This document shows, piece by piece, positions 54,056 to 63,898 of a stretch of DNA of 64,000 bases (its first letter is position 1; the number at the start of each line of letters is the position of its first letter). Under the pieces are notes generated by a model. That model was not told the origin of the DNA. It worked only from the letters and a program-made list of their open reading frames with translations, and ran no database searches. The position numbers and the translations under genes are program-made. Source of the DNA: Stentor coeruleus (taxonomy: Eukaryota > Ciliophora > Heterotrichea > Heterotrichida > Stentoridae); NCBI GenBank assembly GCA_001970955.1, contig MPUH01000107.1, positions 42,502 to 106,501 on the forward strand, written 5' to 3'.

Positions 54056-54940
54056 ATGTCAGAAATCCGTCTCCGCATACGTTGGCAAGGAGGAAACGCA
54101 ATGTTATTACTTCCTCTAACAACCACAATGTCTGCTCTCCGCCAAGAAATTTCCACCAAAACTTCAATCAAACCCGCATATCAAGAGCTTCGTAAAGGTT
54201 ATCCACCAACAGTCTTCACATGTCCAAACTCTTCCCTTCTAATCGACTCAGGGATAATCTCAGGTGAGACTATAACAATAGAAAAACTCTCAAACCCAAT
54301 ATTATCCCAACAAGACTCATCATCCCTAAAACTTGTCAGACGAATTATCGCTGCAGACAATTCTTGTTTATTCAATTCTATAGCCTATGCCTTAGAAACC
54401 AGAAACAAAAAATCAGGAACTTTTCTCAGAAACGTTATCTCAGCATATATCGAAAGTGACCCAGATACTTATAATAAAACTTTATTAGGAAAATCTAATC
54501 AAGAATATGTTTCTTGGATTGAACAAGAAAGCTCTTGGGGTGGAGGAATTGAGCTTAGTATTTTATCAAAATATTATCAAATTATGATTGGTGCTGTTTC
54601 TATACAAACAGCTCATGTTGATATTTTTGGTCAAGAAGATGGGTATATGAAGATTATATATGTGATTTATGATGGAATACATTATGATGTTTTAGCTAAA
54701 ACAAGTGGTGATGATGCTCCTGAGTCTGAAGATGTGACAATTTTTGATGCTGGGGATATTGAAACTTATCAGCAGGCTTTAAGTATTGCTAATGAATTGA
54801 AGATAGCTCATCAATATACTGATGTAGGGAATTTTACATTGAGATGTGGGATTTGCTATATAGGATTGGTTGGAGAAAGAGGAGCTATTCAGCATGCACA
54901 AGATACGGGACACCAGAATTTTGTTGAGTATAAAAGATAG
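54056..54940 (+). CDS. OTU1/YOD1-type deubiquitinase, 294 aa
   Basis: Residues 1-80 form a UBX-like ubiquitin fold that binds Cdc48/p97 in known members. An OTU domain follows, with catalytic Cys in AADNSCLFNSIAYAL near residue 103, a partner region SSWGGGIELSILSKYY, and catalytic His in YDGIHYDVL near 208. A C-terminal C2H2 zinc finger (LRCGICYIG ... HAQDTGHQNFVEYKR) completes the OTU1/YOD1 layout. It removes ubiquitin chains from p97 clients in ER-associated degradation. Length (about 300 aa) and domain order are standard. Ends in TAG, 83 bp from the end of the convergent protease gene. Confidence 0.95.
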   Translation: MSEIRLRIRWQGGNAMLLLPLTTTMSALRQEISTKTSIKPAYQELRKGYPPTVFTCPNSSLLIDSGIISGETITIEKLSNPILSQQDSSSLKLVRRIIAADNSCLFNSIAYALETRNKKSGTFLRNVISAYIESDPDTYNKTLLGKSNQEYVSWIEQESSWGGGIELSILSKYYQIMIGAVSIQTAHVDIFGQEDGYMKIIYVIYDGIHYDVLAKTSGDDAPESEDVTIFDAGDIETYQQALSIANELKIAHQYTDVGNFTLRCGICYIGLVGERGAIQHAQDTGHQNFVEYKR

Positions 54941-55023
54941 CTTTTTTTTTTAAATGATGGATGTTATTGAGATTAGTTTTTATGAAGATTATTAAAAGAT
55001 TTTATGGCTATGAAGAAGATTAA

Positions 55024-58000
55024 TTATACGCAGTAACCTGAAGTTAGTATGTAGCCTGAGTTACAGAAAATACATTCAGTATTTGTACATTCACTACAGT
55101 TAGGACGACATTCTAGGCATTGTGTACCATCAAGATAATAACCACCTATACATTGTGTACAGAGATTATTTGAACATAAATTACATAGTGATGAACAGGC
55201 TTCGATACAAGTTGAAGTTTCTGATAAGGTATAGCCAGGATTGCAAATTGTGCATGATAATGCTGAAGAGCACTCAGCACAGTTAGATGGGCATGTATTA
55301 CATAAACCATTTAATATATAATAACCATTTGAACATGAAGTACAAGATGTTGATGATGTACATGTGATACAGTTGCTTGGGCATGAAGGCTCACAGTTGT
55401 TTGTTAATGATAAATAGTAGTTCTTTGAACAAGCAGTACATCCAGTTGAAGTACAAGTTATACAATTGGTTTCACATGAAATACAAGCACCTGAGTTTAA
55501 ATAATATCCAGCATTACAAGTTTCACAGTCAATGTTATTGCATGTGTTACAATTTGTAGGACATGATTTTGTGCAGGCTCCAGATGAGAGTGTGTATCCA
55601 CCATTGCAGGTTGTACAAGTTAAGTCTGATGAACATAACGAACAGTACTCAAGGCATTCTGTGCAAATTCCAGATGATAGGGAATATCCGCTTTGGCATG
55701 CTAAACAATTCCCAGTCGATCCACATGTTTTACAATTATCAGGGCAATTCACAACACAAACACTTTCATCATTTAAATAATATCCTGGGTCGCAAAGTTC
55801 ACACACTCCTGTACTACTGCATTTCGAGCATTTTGTTGGGCATTTATAACATATTCCAGCATCTAAAGTATATCCAGATAAACATCCTAAGCATTCTCCA
55901 GCACTAGAGCAATCAGCACAATAAGCTTTACAAGCAGGATAACAAACATTAAACTCAAGATAATACCCTGAATTACAAGCTAAACAATCAGATCCTGTTG
56001 TACAACTACTACATGAAGTTAAACATTCTTGACAAATACCAGAAGACAAATAATATCCTGTATTACATTTTGTGCATGTATCTGAGTCAGAACATTCATC
56101 ACAATAAGCTGGGCAAGATGTTATGCAAATACCATTTGATAATTTATATCCTTTATCACATATTACACAAGATAAAGATGTACATAATGAGCATTTTGAA
56201 CTACATGAGTAACATATGTTATTTATAAGATTAAATCCACTTATACAATTTGTGCATGTTCCAGATGTATTACATGACTCACAGTTTTCAGGACAGTTTT
56301 TTTCACACAAATTTGAGTTGAGTTTATACCCGGAGTTACAGGTGGTGCATATATTGCTTGAGTCACAAACAGCACAATTATCAGGACAAGCTACACATAA
56401 GCCGGAAGATACAATAAAACCTGATAAGCAATATGTGCATGTGTTGTCTAAATCACTACATTCAAGGCAATTAATTGGGCAAGCCTTTGTACAAACCATG
56501 TTTTTGATATAGTAGCCTGACATACATAATGTGCATGTTGTATCTAAGTTTGCACCAACATAACTGCATACCGAACATAAACTTGGACATGCATAGCAGT
56601 CATTTTCATATAAAACATAACCACTTTTGCATTTTAAGCAAGTATCACTACTTGAGCATATCAAACAATTTTCAGAGCATTGCAATTTGCATGATTCATC
56701 AATTAAACTATATCCAATATTACAAACTGTACAAACTGATGAAGATGTACAGGAAGAGCAATATGCCTCACATACTGAGCATGTTTTTGATGCAGAAACA
56801 TAATATCCATTATAACATTCAGTGCATAACCCATCAGCATCACAAGTTTTGCAGTTTAATGGACATGCTTTTATACAAGATGAATCAGAAAGTATATAAT
56901 TGCCTGCACATATACTACAAGAAATATCTGAAGAGCATTCAACGCAATTTGTTGAACATGGTAAACATTTTTCATTAGAAATATAATAGCCAGGGTCACA
57001 ATCTGTACAAACTTCATCTGCACATGTCTTGCAAGTATTTTCACAGGATTTTATGCAATTATTTCCAGATAACACTAATCCTGAATTGCATATTAAGCAA
57101 CCACTACTAGTACAAACAGCACAATCTTTTGGGCATTCGATACAGTCTGCAGATAATGACAAATAATATCCTGAATTACAAACTATACATAAAGATGTTC
57201 CAGACTTGATTTTACAGTTTTGCGGTGGGCTTTTAACGCATTTTGAGCCAAAAATCACATACCCAGAAAGGCATGTAGTACAAGAAGATAAAGATGCACA
57301 TTCAGCACAGCCTGAAGTACATGAATAGCATATACCTGAAGATAAATAATACCCTGTTAAACATTGAGTACATAATCCTAACTCATTGCAAACCTGACAA
57401 TGTTCAGGACAAGAAATAATACATGACTCACTTATTAATGAATAACCAGAAGAGCAAATACTACATTCTGATGATGTGCATTCAACACAATTTGTTATAC
57501 ATGGTAAACAGGAATTTAATGAAAGATAGTATCCTGAATGACATTTTGTACAGGTATTTGAGTTTGAACAAGTCCTACAGTTGTCAGAGCAAAAAGCTAC
57601 ACATGCTTTATTTATAAGATTATACCCAGCATCACACTTTGTACAATGATCTGAAGCTGAACATTCCGCACAGTTTGATGAACAAGGTGAGCATGAATTT
57701 GATGTTATAAAGTACCCAGAAATGCATTGACTGCAAAATCCCTCACTGCATTCTAAACAATTAGAACTACATACAAAATCGCATTCTCCATTAGTTTCTG
57801 TGAATCCATTTGCACAACTACTACATGAAGTTGAAGAAGTACAAGTAACACAATGGGAAGAACATAATGCACATAAACCATTGTTATAAGGGGAATAACC
57901 AGGAATACAGGTTGTACAAACAGTTCCACTTGAGCATTCTAAACATTTTTCAGGACAAGTAAGATAGCATAAGCTATCAAGCATATTATAGCCAGTTGAA

Positions 58001-59745
58001 CATTCTGAACATATTGAAGCTGAAGTACATGAAGAGCACCCAGTTGGACAAATAGTGCAAGAGTCTGAGTCTGAATAATATCCATTGTTACATTCAGTAC
58101 ATAAATTATTCTCACAATTAGTACACCCACTAGGGCAATCTTCACACAACCCATTTCTTTTAATATACCCCGAAGCACAATTAACACATTCATTAGAAAC
58201 CAAACAACTTAAACAATGACTAAGACATACAGTAAAACAATCATTTCCCCCATACCCATCAAAACACTGACAAATCCCATCAACACATTTCCCAGATCCA
58301 AAGCAATTAAATTGGCATGGAACATTTTTACATAATATATTTGAATCAGGGCAAATAAGTGACCCATAATATCCATCAACACTTTTAACTTCCCCTGAAA
58401 AAGGACATTCAACAATTGATGAACCAATTTTAACATTAGCTGCTGAATTAGTACATGATATTATTTCATAACATGCTGAATATGGTGAGGATATTAATAA
58501 AGAAGCATCATTAGATAAGGTACTAGAAATACAACGACTAGTTATTTGTATTGATTCATCAGATTCTGATTTTATACTAGTTGATGTATATCCACCACGA
58601 CAATTACCATTAAGATGAGGTTTTATATAAGGACAATAATCAGTATAAGGGTCTGATCCTCCTTTTGTACTTATAGCCCAATATTGAAATGATGATGGAA
58701 TGTTTTCGATTAGGTCATCATAATTACAGTCCCCTTTATTTAGTGCAAATGCATCACAAACATTACTACCTTCTAAACTACACCACAAATCATCGAAGTT
58801 ATTAACACCATCAGTTAAACATGTTGTAGTTAAAAACGAACACCCAGCATCTTTCCCTAAAATCATATCTTGACCCATAGTATAATCCACATCATACCAT
58901 CCAGTATCTTTTAATAATGCTAATGATATTGTTGATATAATAAACTCTGTATTTATTTCAGTAGTCATAAAATCATTAAACATAATTCTCATATCCCAAT
59001 GCGAACTAATAATATTACTTTTAACATATTCTTCTAATTCAATACCTTCAATAGTCTCACATCCAAAAGTTTCTTTAGCTTTTAATAAAACATTAGGGGT
59101 TTTTATAACAGTTTTAGTAGTAGATCTTATATTAATATCTATAATACTCTCATCACTGGTATAAGTATTTCCATTACTATTTTTCCACAAACTTATTTGT
59201 GTATATGAAAATCCTAATATATGAGTTATTTCATGGACCATTATAGCAAATTGTATATCATAAGTCGCACTAATAAAATAATCAATGTTGATAACTACCC
59301 ATCCTGCTATAGAATTCCCTGTATTGATATCATGAGCACAAGATCCAGCATATGCACTTGTTGTTTTTGAAGAATCACTTTCTGTTTTTATATAGATTAT
59401 AACATCAGTTTCAGATACCCCTGGGTCTGAATGATCATCTGGGATAGATATTTGACCACAAGATGCTATTTCATTTAGCTTTAAAGGTCCTGATATTGAG
59501 TTTGTTTTTAGGGTGTTTATGAAAAAGTTGTTTACTGAGGTCATTATTGGACCTTTGAATTTTGAATTGAGATCTGTAGTTCCCAGGTCAAAATTGTCGT
59601 AGTAATATAAAAGTTTTATTGGGGCAAGGCTAGTCGACCGGGTTATTGAAGAAATGAGGTTTGCTATTGATGATGAGTCTCCACCACATTCCCAGCTTTG
59701 GCATATGGCTGATAAGGTTGAGAGAAGGAATAATGCAACAAGCAT
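55024..59745 (-). CDS. secreted leishmanolysin-like protease with giant Cys-rich tail, 1,573 aa
   Basis: A signal peptide (LVALFLLSTLSAICQS) starts the protein. An M8 metalloprotease domain follows, with VHEITHILGFS at about 170-180 (zinc HExxH) and a third His in ISSHWDMRIMF near 247. From about residue 480 to the end, dozens of short cysteine-rich units repeat (CxxC ... CTxC ... GYYLS), like furin-like/EGF-like repeats of ciliate surface and variant-surface proteins. No membrane anchor is seen at the C-terminus, so it is predicted secreted. Leishmanolysins are surface or secreted proteases; feeding, mating or matrix roles are guesses. The tail is over twice the catalytic part. The short plus-strand frames inside it are shadows. 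Ends in TAA. Confidence 0.93.
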   Translation of the reverse strand: MLVALFLLSTLSAICQSWECGGDSSSIANLISSITRSTSLAPIKLLYYYDNFDLGTTDLNSKFKGPIMTSVNNFFINTLKTNSISGPLKLNEIASCGQISIPDDHSDPGVSETDVIIYIKTESDSSKTTSAYAGSCAHDINTGNSIAGWVVINIDYFISATYDIQFAIMVHEITHILGFSYTQISLWKNSNGNTYTSDESIIDINIRSTTKTVIKTPNVLLKAKETFGCETIEGIELEEYVKSNIISSHWDMRIMFNDFMTTEINTEFIISTISLALLKDTGWYDVDYTMGQDMILGKDAGCSFLTTTCLTDGVNNFDDLWCSLEGSNVCDAFALNKGDCNYDDLIENIPSSFQYWAISTKGGSDPYTDYCPYIKPHLNGNCRGGYTSTSIKSESDESIQITSRCISSTLSNDASLLISSPYSACYEIISCTNSAANVKIGSSIVECPFSGEVKSVDGYYGSLICPDSNILCKNVPCQFNCFGSGKCVDGICQCFDGYGGNDCFTVCLSHCLSCLVSNECVNCASGYIKRNGLCEDCPSGCTNCENNLCTECNNGYYSDSDSCTICPTGCSSCTSASICSECSTGYNMLDSLCYLTCPEKCLECSSGTVCTTCIPGYSPYNNGLCALCSSHCVTCTSSTSCSSCANGFTETNGECDFVCSSNCLECSEGFCSQCISGYFITSNSCSPCSSNCAECSASDHCTKCDAGYNLINKACVAFCSDNCRTCSNSNTCTKCHSGYYLSLNSCLPCITNCVECTSSECSICSSGYSLISESCIISCPEHCQVCNELGLCTQCLTGYYLSSGICYSCTSGCAECASLSSCTTCLSGYVIFGSKCVKSPPQNCKIKSGTSLCIVCNSGYYLSLSADCIECPKDCAVCTSSGCLICNSGLVLSGNNCIKSCENTCKTCADEVCTDCDPGYYISNEKCLPCSTNCVECSSDISCSICAGNYILSDSSCIKACPLNCKTCDADGLCTECYNGYYVSASKTCSVCEAYCSSCTSSSVCTVCNIGYSLIDESCKLQCSENCLICSSSDTCLKCKSGYVLYENDCYACPSLCSVCSYVGANLDTTCTLCMSGYYIKNMVCTKACPINCLECSDLDNTCTYCLSGFIVSSGLCVACPDNCAVCDSSNICTTCNSGYKLNSNLCEKNCPENCESCNTSGTCTNCISGFNLINNICYSCSSKCSLCTSLSCVICDKGYKLSNGICITSCPAYCDECSDSDTCTKCNTGYYLSSGICQECLTSCSSCTTGSDCLACNSGYYLEFNVCYPACKAYCADCSSAGECLGCLSGYTLDAGICYKCPTKCSKCSSTGVCELCDPGYYLNDESVCVVNCPDNCKTCGSTGNCLACQSGYSLSSGICTECLEYCSLCSSDLTCTTCNGGYTLSSGACTKSCPTNCNTCNNIDCETCNAGYYLNSGACISCETNCITCTSTGCTACSKNYYLSLTNNCEPSCPSNCITCTSSTSCTSCSNGYYILNGLCNTCPSNCAECSSALSCTICNPGYTLSETSTCIEACSSLCNLCSNNLCTQCIGGYYLDGTQCLECRPNCSECTNTECIFCNSGYILTSGYCV

Positions 59746-60527
59746 ATATAAAAATGTTTGAAGTCGTTTTTTTTTTTAGAGTTAAATAAGATAATTGAGT
59801 ATTGAAGAAAGGATTAGATGGCTTTTTTGTTAATTATTGTTGAGGAATATAAGGATTACTTATGATTTTTTAGTTTTGTTGTAAAGTTTATTTAGATGTT
59901 AGTAATGGTTTTTTATTAGGCTGATTTGGATTATTTGTAATTGTAAATAAAGATTTATTTAGATATGCAAGTTATATGGGAAAAACTGAATAATACTTAT
60001 TCAGTCAATTAAATTAGCAAATAAATGAGTTTCTTGATTGGTTTCTTAATGTATAATTCAACATTTAAGTTCATATCTTTAAAATAAATCTATTGATAAA
60101 CCTCATGATATCAAATCACATTTTTTCATATTATTTTAAATAGTCTTTTTGTATATTTTTTCATTTCTTCAGTTTATAATACTCTATCTTTACATGGAAA
60201 TCTAAAGATATAAACGACTATACAATCCTTAGTTCATCTTTTATAATATCCAAATTCTGATCATATTATCAATCAAAAATTCGATTACCTCAACCTAAAT
60301 AATCTTATAAACCCATACAATAATCCTTTAAAAAAATCCTCATCAGTCTAATCATATTCCATAATGAAATTCATTCATCTTTTAAATCCCCAGCCTAAAC
60401 TCAATTTTCTATATACAAAATAAAATCCTCTAAAATCTAAATCTAAATCTAATCTCTATCTCTAATTTAACTATTAGACTCCAGTATTGCTTGTACTGGC
60501 AAAGTAAGGTTTCGTCTCATATAAAAA
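59746..60527. other. intergenic, nothing coding recognised
   Basis: Left part G-rich (leader of the protease gene on the minus strand), right part C-rich. A weak CCAGTA/TACTGG hairpin lies at 60481-60499, just beyond the stop of the 85-aa gene. Confidence 0.45.
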
Positions 60528-60816
60528 TTACATTGCTTCATCATCAGTTTCTGGATACTCTATACCTTTATTAAAGGAGTCAATTTCTTCATCATTTGAT
60601 AATGTCATTACATCCGATAAGGACATATTGTAAAGTGGTTTACATGAAAGCATTATCATTGAGGTCTTGAAGTCCATACTGAATATTTTTTTACTATAGT
60701 TTCTGGTTTTGGGCTAATGGTCGAGGTGGAACATAACAAGAAAGACACCTAATAGCGTTAGCCCTAGATAGAGTTTACGTTTTAAACATCCTAGTTGTGT
60801 GCATAAACGCCTTCAT
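60528..60816 (-). CDS. small protein of 85 aa, split by two tiny introns
   Basis: The gene runs from ATG at 60814-60816 to TAA at 60528-60530. It is visible only after removing a 15-nt intron (60764-60778) and a 16-nt intron (60679-60694); both have GT...AG ends, and each restores frame. The product begins MKAFMHTTRMFKTANAIRCL, has a Cys/Pro stretch CLSCYVPPRPLAQNQKLY, then a Met/Ser-rich middle and an acidic tail (EYPETDDEAM). No family, signal or membrane segment is recognised. Support comes from two introns fitting one frame. The first intron begins with an in-frame TAA, and the last exon alone is only 49 codons. The start could lie further upstream. Confidence 0.65.
60679..60694 (-). other. 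16-nt intron, GTAAAAAAATATTCAG
   Basis: Splits a TAT codon; its removal restores frame in the 85-aa gene. Confidence 0.65.
60764..60778 (-). other. 15-nt intron, GTAAACTCTATCTAG
   Basis: Phase-2 intron in the 85-aa gene. Reading through it gives TAA at once. Confidence 0.65.
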
Positions 60817-61391
60817 AGCCGCTATTTTTATTATTAAATATGCTTTTGGGATAATGTATTAGGCTTTTAGATAATTTTCTGAGTTGGAAGATGGTTTTTA
60901 TGATGTGAGAGGGAGGATAAGGTGTTGGTTTTATTTTAGATTTTGGATTTTTTATGGAAGATAGGAATTTTTTTTAGTAAAGTTTGGTGTTAAAGATAAT
61001 TATTGGATTTTGATGATGGTTTTTTAACTTTAAGGGATTTTTTATATAAATATTTTTTAGGAGATGAGTTTTTTACTGGATTCGATTGGGCAATGATGAT
61101 GGTTTTTTAACTTTAAAGGATTTTTTATATAAATATTTTTTAGGAGATGAGTTTTTTACTGGATTCGATTGTGCAATAGAAAATAGGGATTGCGTTTTTT
61201 GGATGAGAAGCTTATGAAAAAATGTATAACACCCTAACACCCATAGAAGTAAAATACAATATTTTTATATTAAAATCCTGAACAAATATAAAATATTTTC
61301 CAATCCTTAAAACTTTAAAGATCTTCCTTTATTCTAAATAAAATTCATATAACCACATTAATCTAAGCATATCTTAATATAACAAATATAC
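60817..61391. other. intergenic with an 83-bp tandem repeat
   Basis: No gene. It holds the repeat at 61011-61176, then a C-rich leader for the importin-like gene. Confidence 0.5.
61011..61176. repeat. 83-bp tandem duplication, two copies
   Basis: Copies 61011-61093 and 61094-61176 differ at about two positions. There is no N between them, so it may be a true duplication, unlike the N-joined ones. Confidence 0.75.
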
Positions 61392-62903
61392 ATGTCCTCA
61401 GCAGAACATCGTAATGAAGCCAGGAACAAAAATTATCTTAGCAGCTATTTCGAGTCAAAAGCTTATTCTGTAGGTTTAAGGAAGCTTAAAAGGAAAGAAT
61501 TAATGGAAAAACGAAGGAAAATCCTCAATGAAACTCAAAAATTCGGGAACATATTAGAAAATATCAATGAAAAATTGTTAATATTATTCCCTGAACTTTT
61601 TGATAAAACAAAATTACCATCTGAAAGTCTTGAAATATTATTAAATCTAATACTAAAGCACCCTTTAGAATCAGAAGAGATGATATGGATGATGGATTCT
61701 TTAAAGTCAATGGTATCTTCAAATTACACTCTCCCGCCACAATTACAAAACTCAGATCTTATTGAAAAACTTATAAAATCTCTTAATTATACACAGCATA
61801 AGAATAATGCATTATGGATTATGATAAATTTAACCTACACTTTCCAAACCTCTGCAGAAAAACTAGGAGAATCAGGTATCCCGGCTCTTTGTAAAATAAT
61901 ACAAAAAGAATGGGAATCCAGTTATTCCAATGAAGCTCTTTGGGTTCTTTGCCATATCGTCCCAATAAATAAAATCTACGCTGACAAAGTAATCTCCGAA
62001 GGTTTATTTGAATTTCTTAAACATCGACTCATAAGCATCCTAAGAATCTCCAACCATAAAATCGAGAACATTGTTTGGTTAATGAGTAACATATTAAAAA
62101 CCAGAACATTAATAAACGATCCTTGTTGTACAAGTTTCGGCCAAGTGGCCGAAAAAATCCTCAGTATTGAAAACCCAATTTCATTAAAACATTGTGTTTA
62201 TGGGCTAACATATATGATGAGATACAAACAAAATATTATAAATGTTATTGATTTAGGGATTTTAGGTAGAATATGCGATTTACTTTGTCGTAAAGAATAT
62301 GATTTAGTTTTAGCATCTGAACATTTTATTGTTGTTGCTACAAGCCAAGATAGTGAAAGTTGTAGACTATTAGTCAAAATGGGGGCTATTGATGTTTTTT
62401 TTAAACTTATAAATTGTGAAAATCCTAGTGTTGTTAGAGAAGCTTTACATGCTTTAGCTAATATATCAGGAGACTCTCCAGAATATTGTCAAATTATTTT
62501 AGAACATAGGTCATTTGATATTATTTTAAATTGTAGCCAAAATACTAGTTTTGAAACAAAAATCAATAGTCTTTTTATAATGAGAAATATTGTGGTACTT
62601 ATACAAAATAGTAAGATTTTTGATTTGTATTTGAAGATGATACCTTATGTTTTATTCAATTTAAAAGTTAGGGAAAGTGAGATTTTGATGATAAGTTTAG
62701 AGACTTTGAGAGGAATTTTTTGTGTTGTGCAACTTAGAGAAGCTGAAGGATTAGATGGTTTTGAACAGTTTATTGAAAGGTTTTCGAATTGTGCTGGGGT
62801 TGAACTGATAGAAGGCGTTATGAAGCACCCGAATCAAGAGATTTATTATCAGGCTAAGCATTTTTTGTATGATGTTATGGAATCTGGGAAAAGTTATGAT
62901 TAG
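61392..62903 (+). CDS. importin-alpha-like armadillo protein, 503 aa
   Basis: A basic N-terminus (LRKLKRKELMEKRRKIL) resembles the importin-beta-binding segment. About ten armadillo repeats follow, with NALWIMINLTYTFQ, NEALWVLCHIVPINK and REALHALANISGDSPEY bearing the Trp/Asn pattern that grips nuclear localisation signals. Length is near the 500-550 aa norm. It would carry NLS cargo through nuclear pores. Some repeats have lost the Trp/Asn pair, so it may be a specialised member rather than the main importin alpha. Ends in TAG. Confidence 0.88.
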   Translation: MSSAEHRNEARNKNYLSSYFESKAYSVGLRKLKRKELMEKRRKILNETQKFGNILENINEKLLILFPELFDKTKLPSESLEILLNLILKHPLESEEMIWMMDSLKSMVSSNYTLPPQLQNSDLIEKLIKSLNYTQHKNNALWIMINLTYTFQTSAEKLGESGIPALCKIIQKEWESSYSNEALWVLCHIVPINKIYADKVISEGLFEFLKHRLISILRISNHKIENIVWLMSNILKTRTLINDPCCTSFGQVAEKILSIENPISLKHCVYGLTYMMRYKQNIINVIDLGILGRICDLLCRKEYDLVLASEHFIVVATSQDSESCRLLVKMGAIDVFFKLINCENPSVVREALHALANISGDSPEYCQIILEHRSFDIILNCSQNTSFETKINSLFIMRNIVVLIQNSKIFDLYLKMIPYVLFNLKVRESEILMISLETLRGIFCVVQLREAEGLDGFEQFIERFSNCAGVELIEGVMKHPNQEIYYQAKHFLYDVMESGKSYD

Positions 62904-63090
62904 TTATTAAAGGGTGGTATTGCAAATAAAGGTAATAAATGGTATTTTGATAGGAAAATCATATTTTTCTTATGTAATTTATATAATTAGTTTATGCTGA
63001 AATTGTATATAAAATACTGTGTTACACTCCATAGTAATCATAATTTCTATTCCTTCATATCTCATTAATCTTCAACAACGCCTCATCAAT

Positions 63091-63276
63091 TTAAATCTTC
63101 CAACTGAAACTTTTCATGAACTTTACCATCTTATCAAAAATGTCAATCTCAAGTTTCTGTTTGCATTTATCTTCAATAATTAGTTTTTCTATATTTTTTT
63201 CCTTTTTCTTTTCATTATTAACTTTTATTTTTCTTCTATCCCAACTTCTAATAATTCCTCTTTCCTTTAAAATCAT
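63091..63276 (-). pseudogene. possible Lys-rich gene fragment
   Basis: 61 codons, very rich in Lys, Glu and Ile (RSWDRRKIKV, IEKLIIEDKCKQKLEIDIF), ending SFSWKI. Upstream, neighbouring frames show similar charged sequence interrupted by stops and a T-run. Could be the remains of a coiled-coil gene, or chance. Confidence 0.25.
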
Positions 63277-63540
63277 TTAAACATTTCTTATTTTTCCTTT
63301 TATTAAAAAAATCCTTTAACTTTCTTTACCAATGACTTCTTTTTAACTTGAGCATCTCTTATAACTTTTGCATATCAGATATGATTTAGTCTTTGATATA
63401 TTTTTTCTTTCCAGATTTCTCAAACAAGATTTTAATTCAAAATGATCACAAATACGAAATTTTTGGTCATAATAAAATAATTCTTTTAGACAGGCAGTAG
63501 GTATGATTAAACGTATTTTAAGATTTTGTTGTGATAATGA

Positions 63541-63664
63541 AGTATGAAGATAGAATTTGTATGGAAATATTTAGATAATAGTAGTTTTATGATGGTGAGA
63601 TAAGTATGAAGATAGAATTTGTATGGAAATATTTAGATAATAGTAGTTTTATGAGGGTGAGATA
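63541..63664. repeat. 62-bp tandem duplication, two copies
   Basis: Copies 63541-63602 and 63603-63664 differ by one base. No N between them. Confidence 0.75.
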
Positions 63665-63898
63665 AATATGAAGATGAGTTATTGTGTGATAAAGATATAT
63701 TAGTAAATATGAATATACTAATCATCACATAAACTTACTATCACATCCAAACATTGCCTGATTATCTCTATATCTTACTAATAAATTATTTTTATTACAT
63801 TACGAAACTACATAAAAACCATCATTCACTATTAAATCCTATATATAAAAGCAAAAAATAATAAAATCCTTTAATATCTGAAATAAACTATAAAAAAC

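Larger units (their letters stand above)
62904..63898. other. intergenic with decayed coding traces and a tandem repeat
   Basis: A Lys-rich minus-strand frame of 61 codons (63091-63276) and another at about 63345-63550 could be fragments of one decayed gene, but no domain or single joining frame is clear. A 62-bp tandem repeat follows at 63541-63664. Confidence 0.35.

Noticed and set aside
55377-57617. Several plus-strand frames of 60-150 codons
   Set aside because: They are antisense shadows of the repetitive Cys-rich tail of the protease.
63303-63470. 55-codon minus-strand gene if TGA is Trp and TAA is Gln
   Set aside because: Another frame over the same bases is open in the standard code for about as long, so the reading is not diagnostic.
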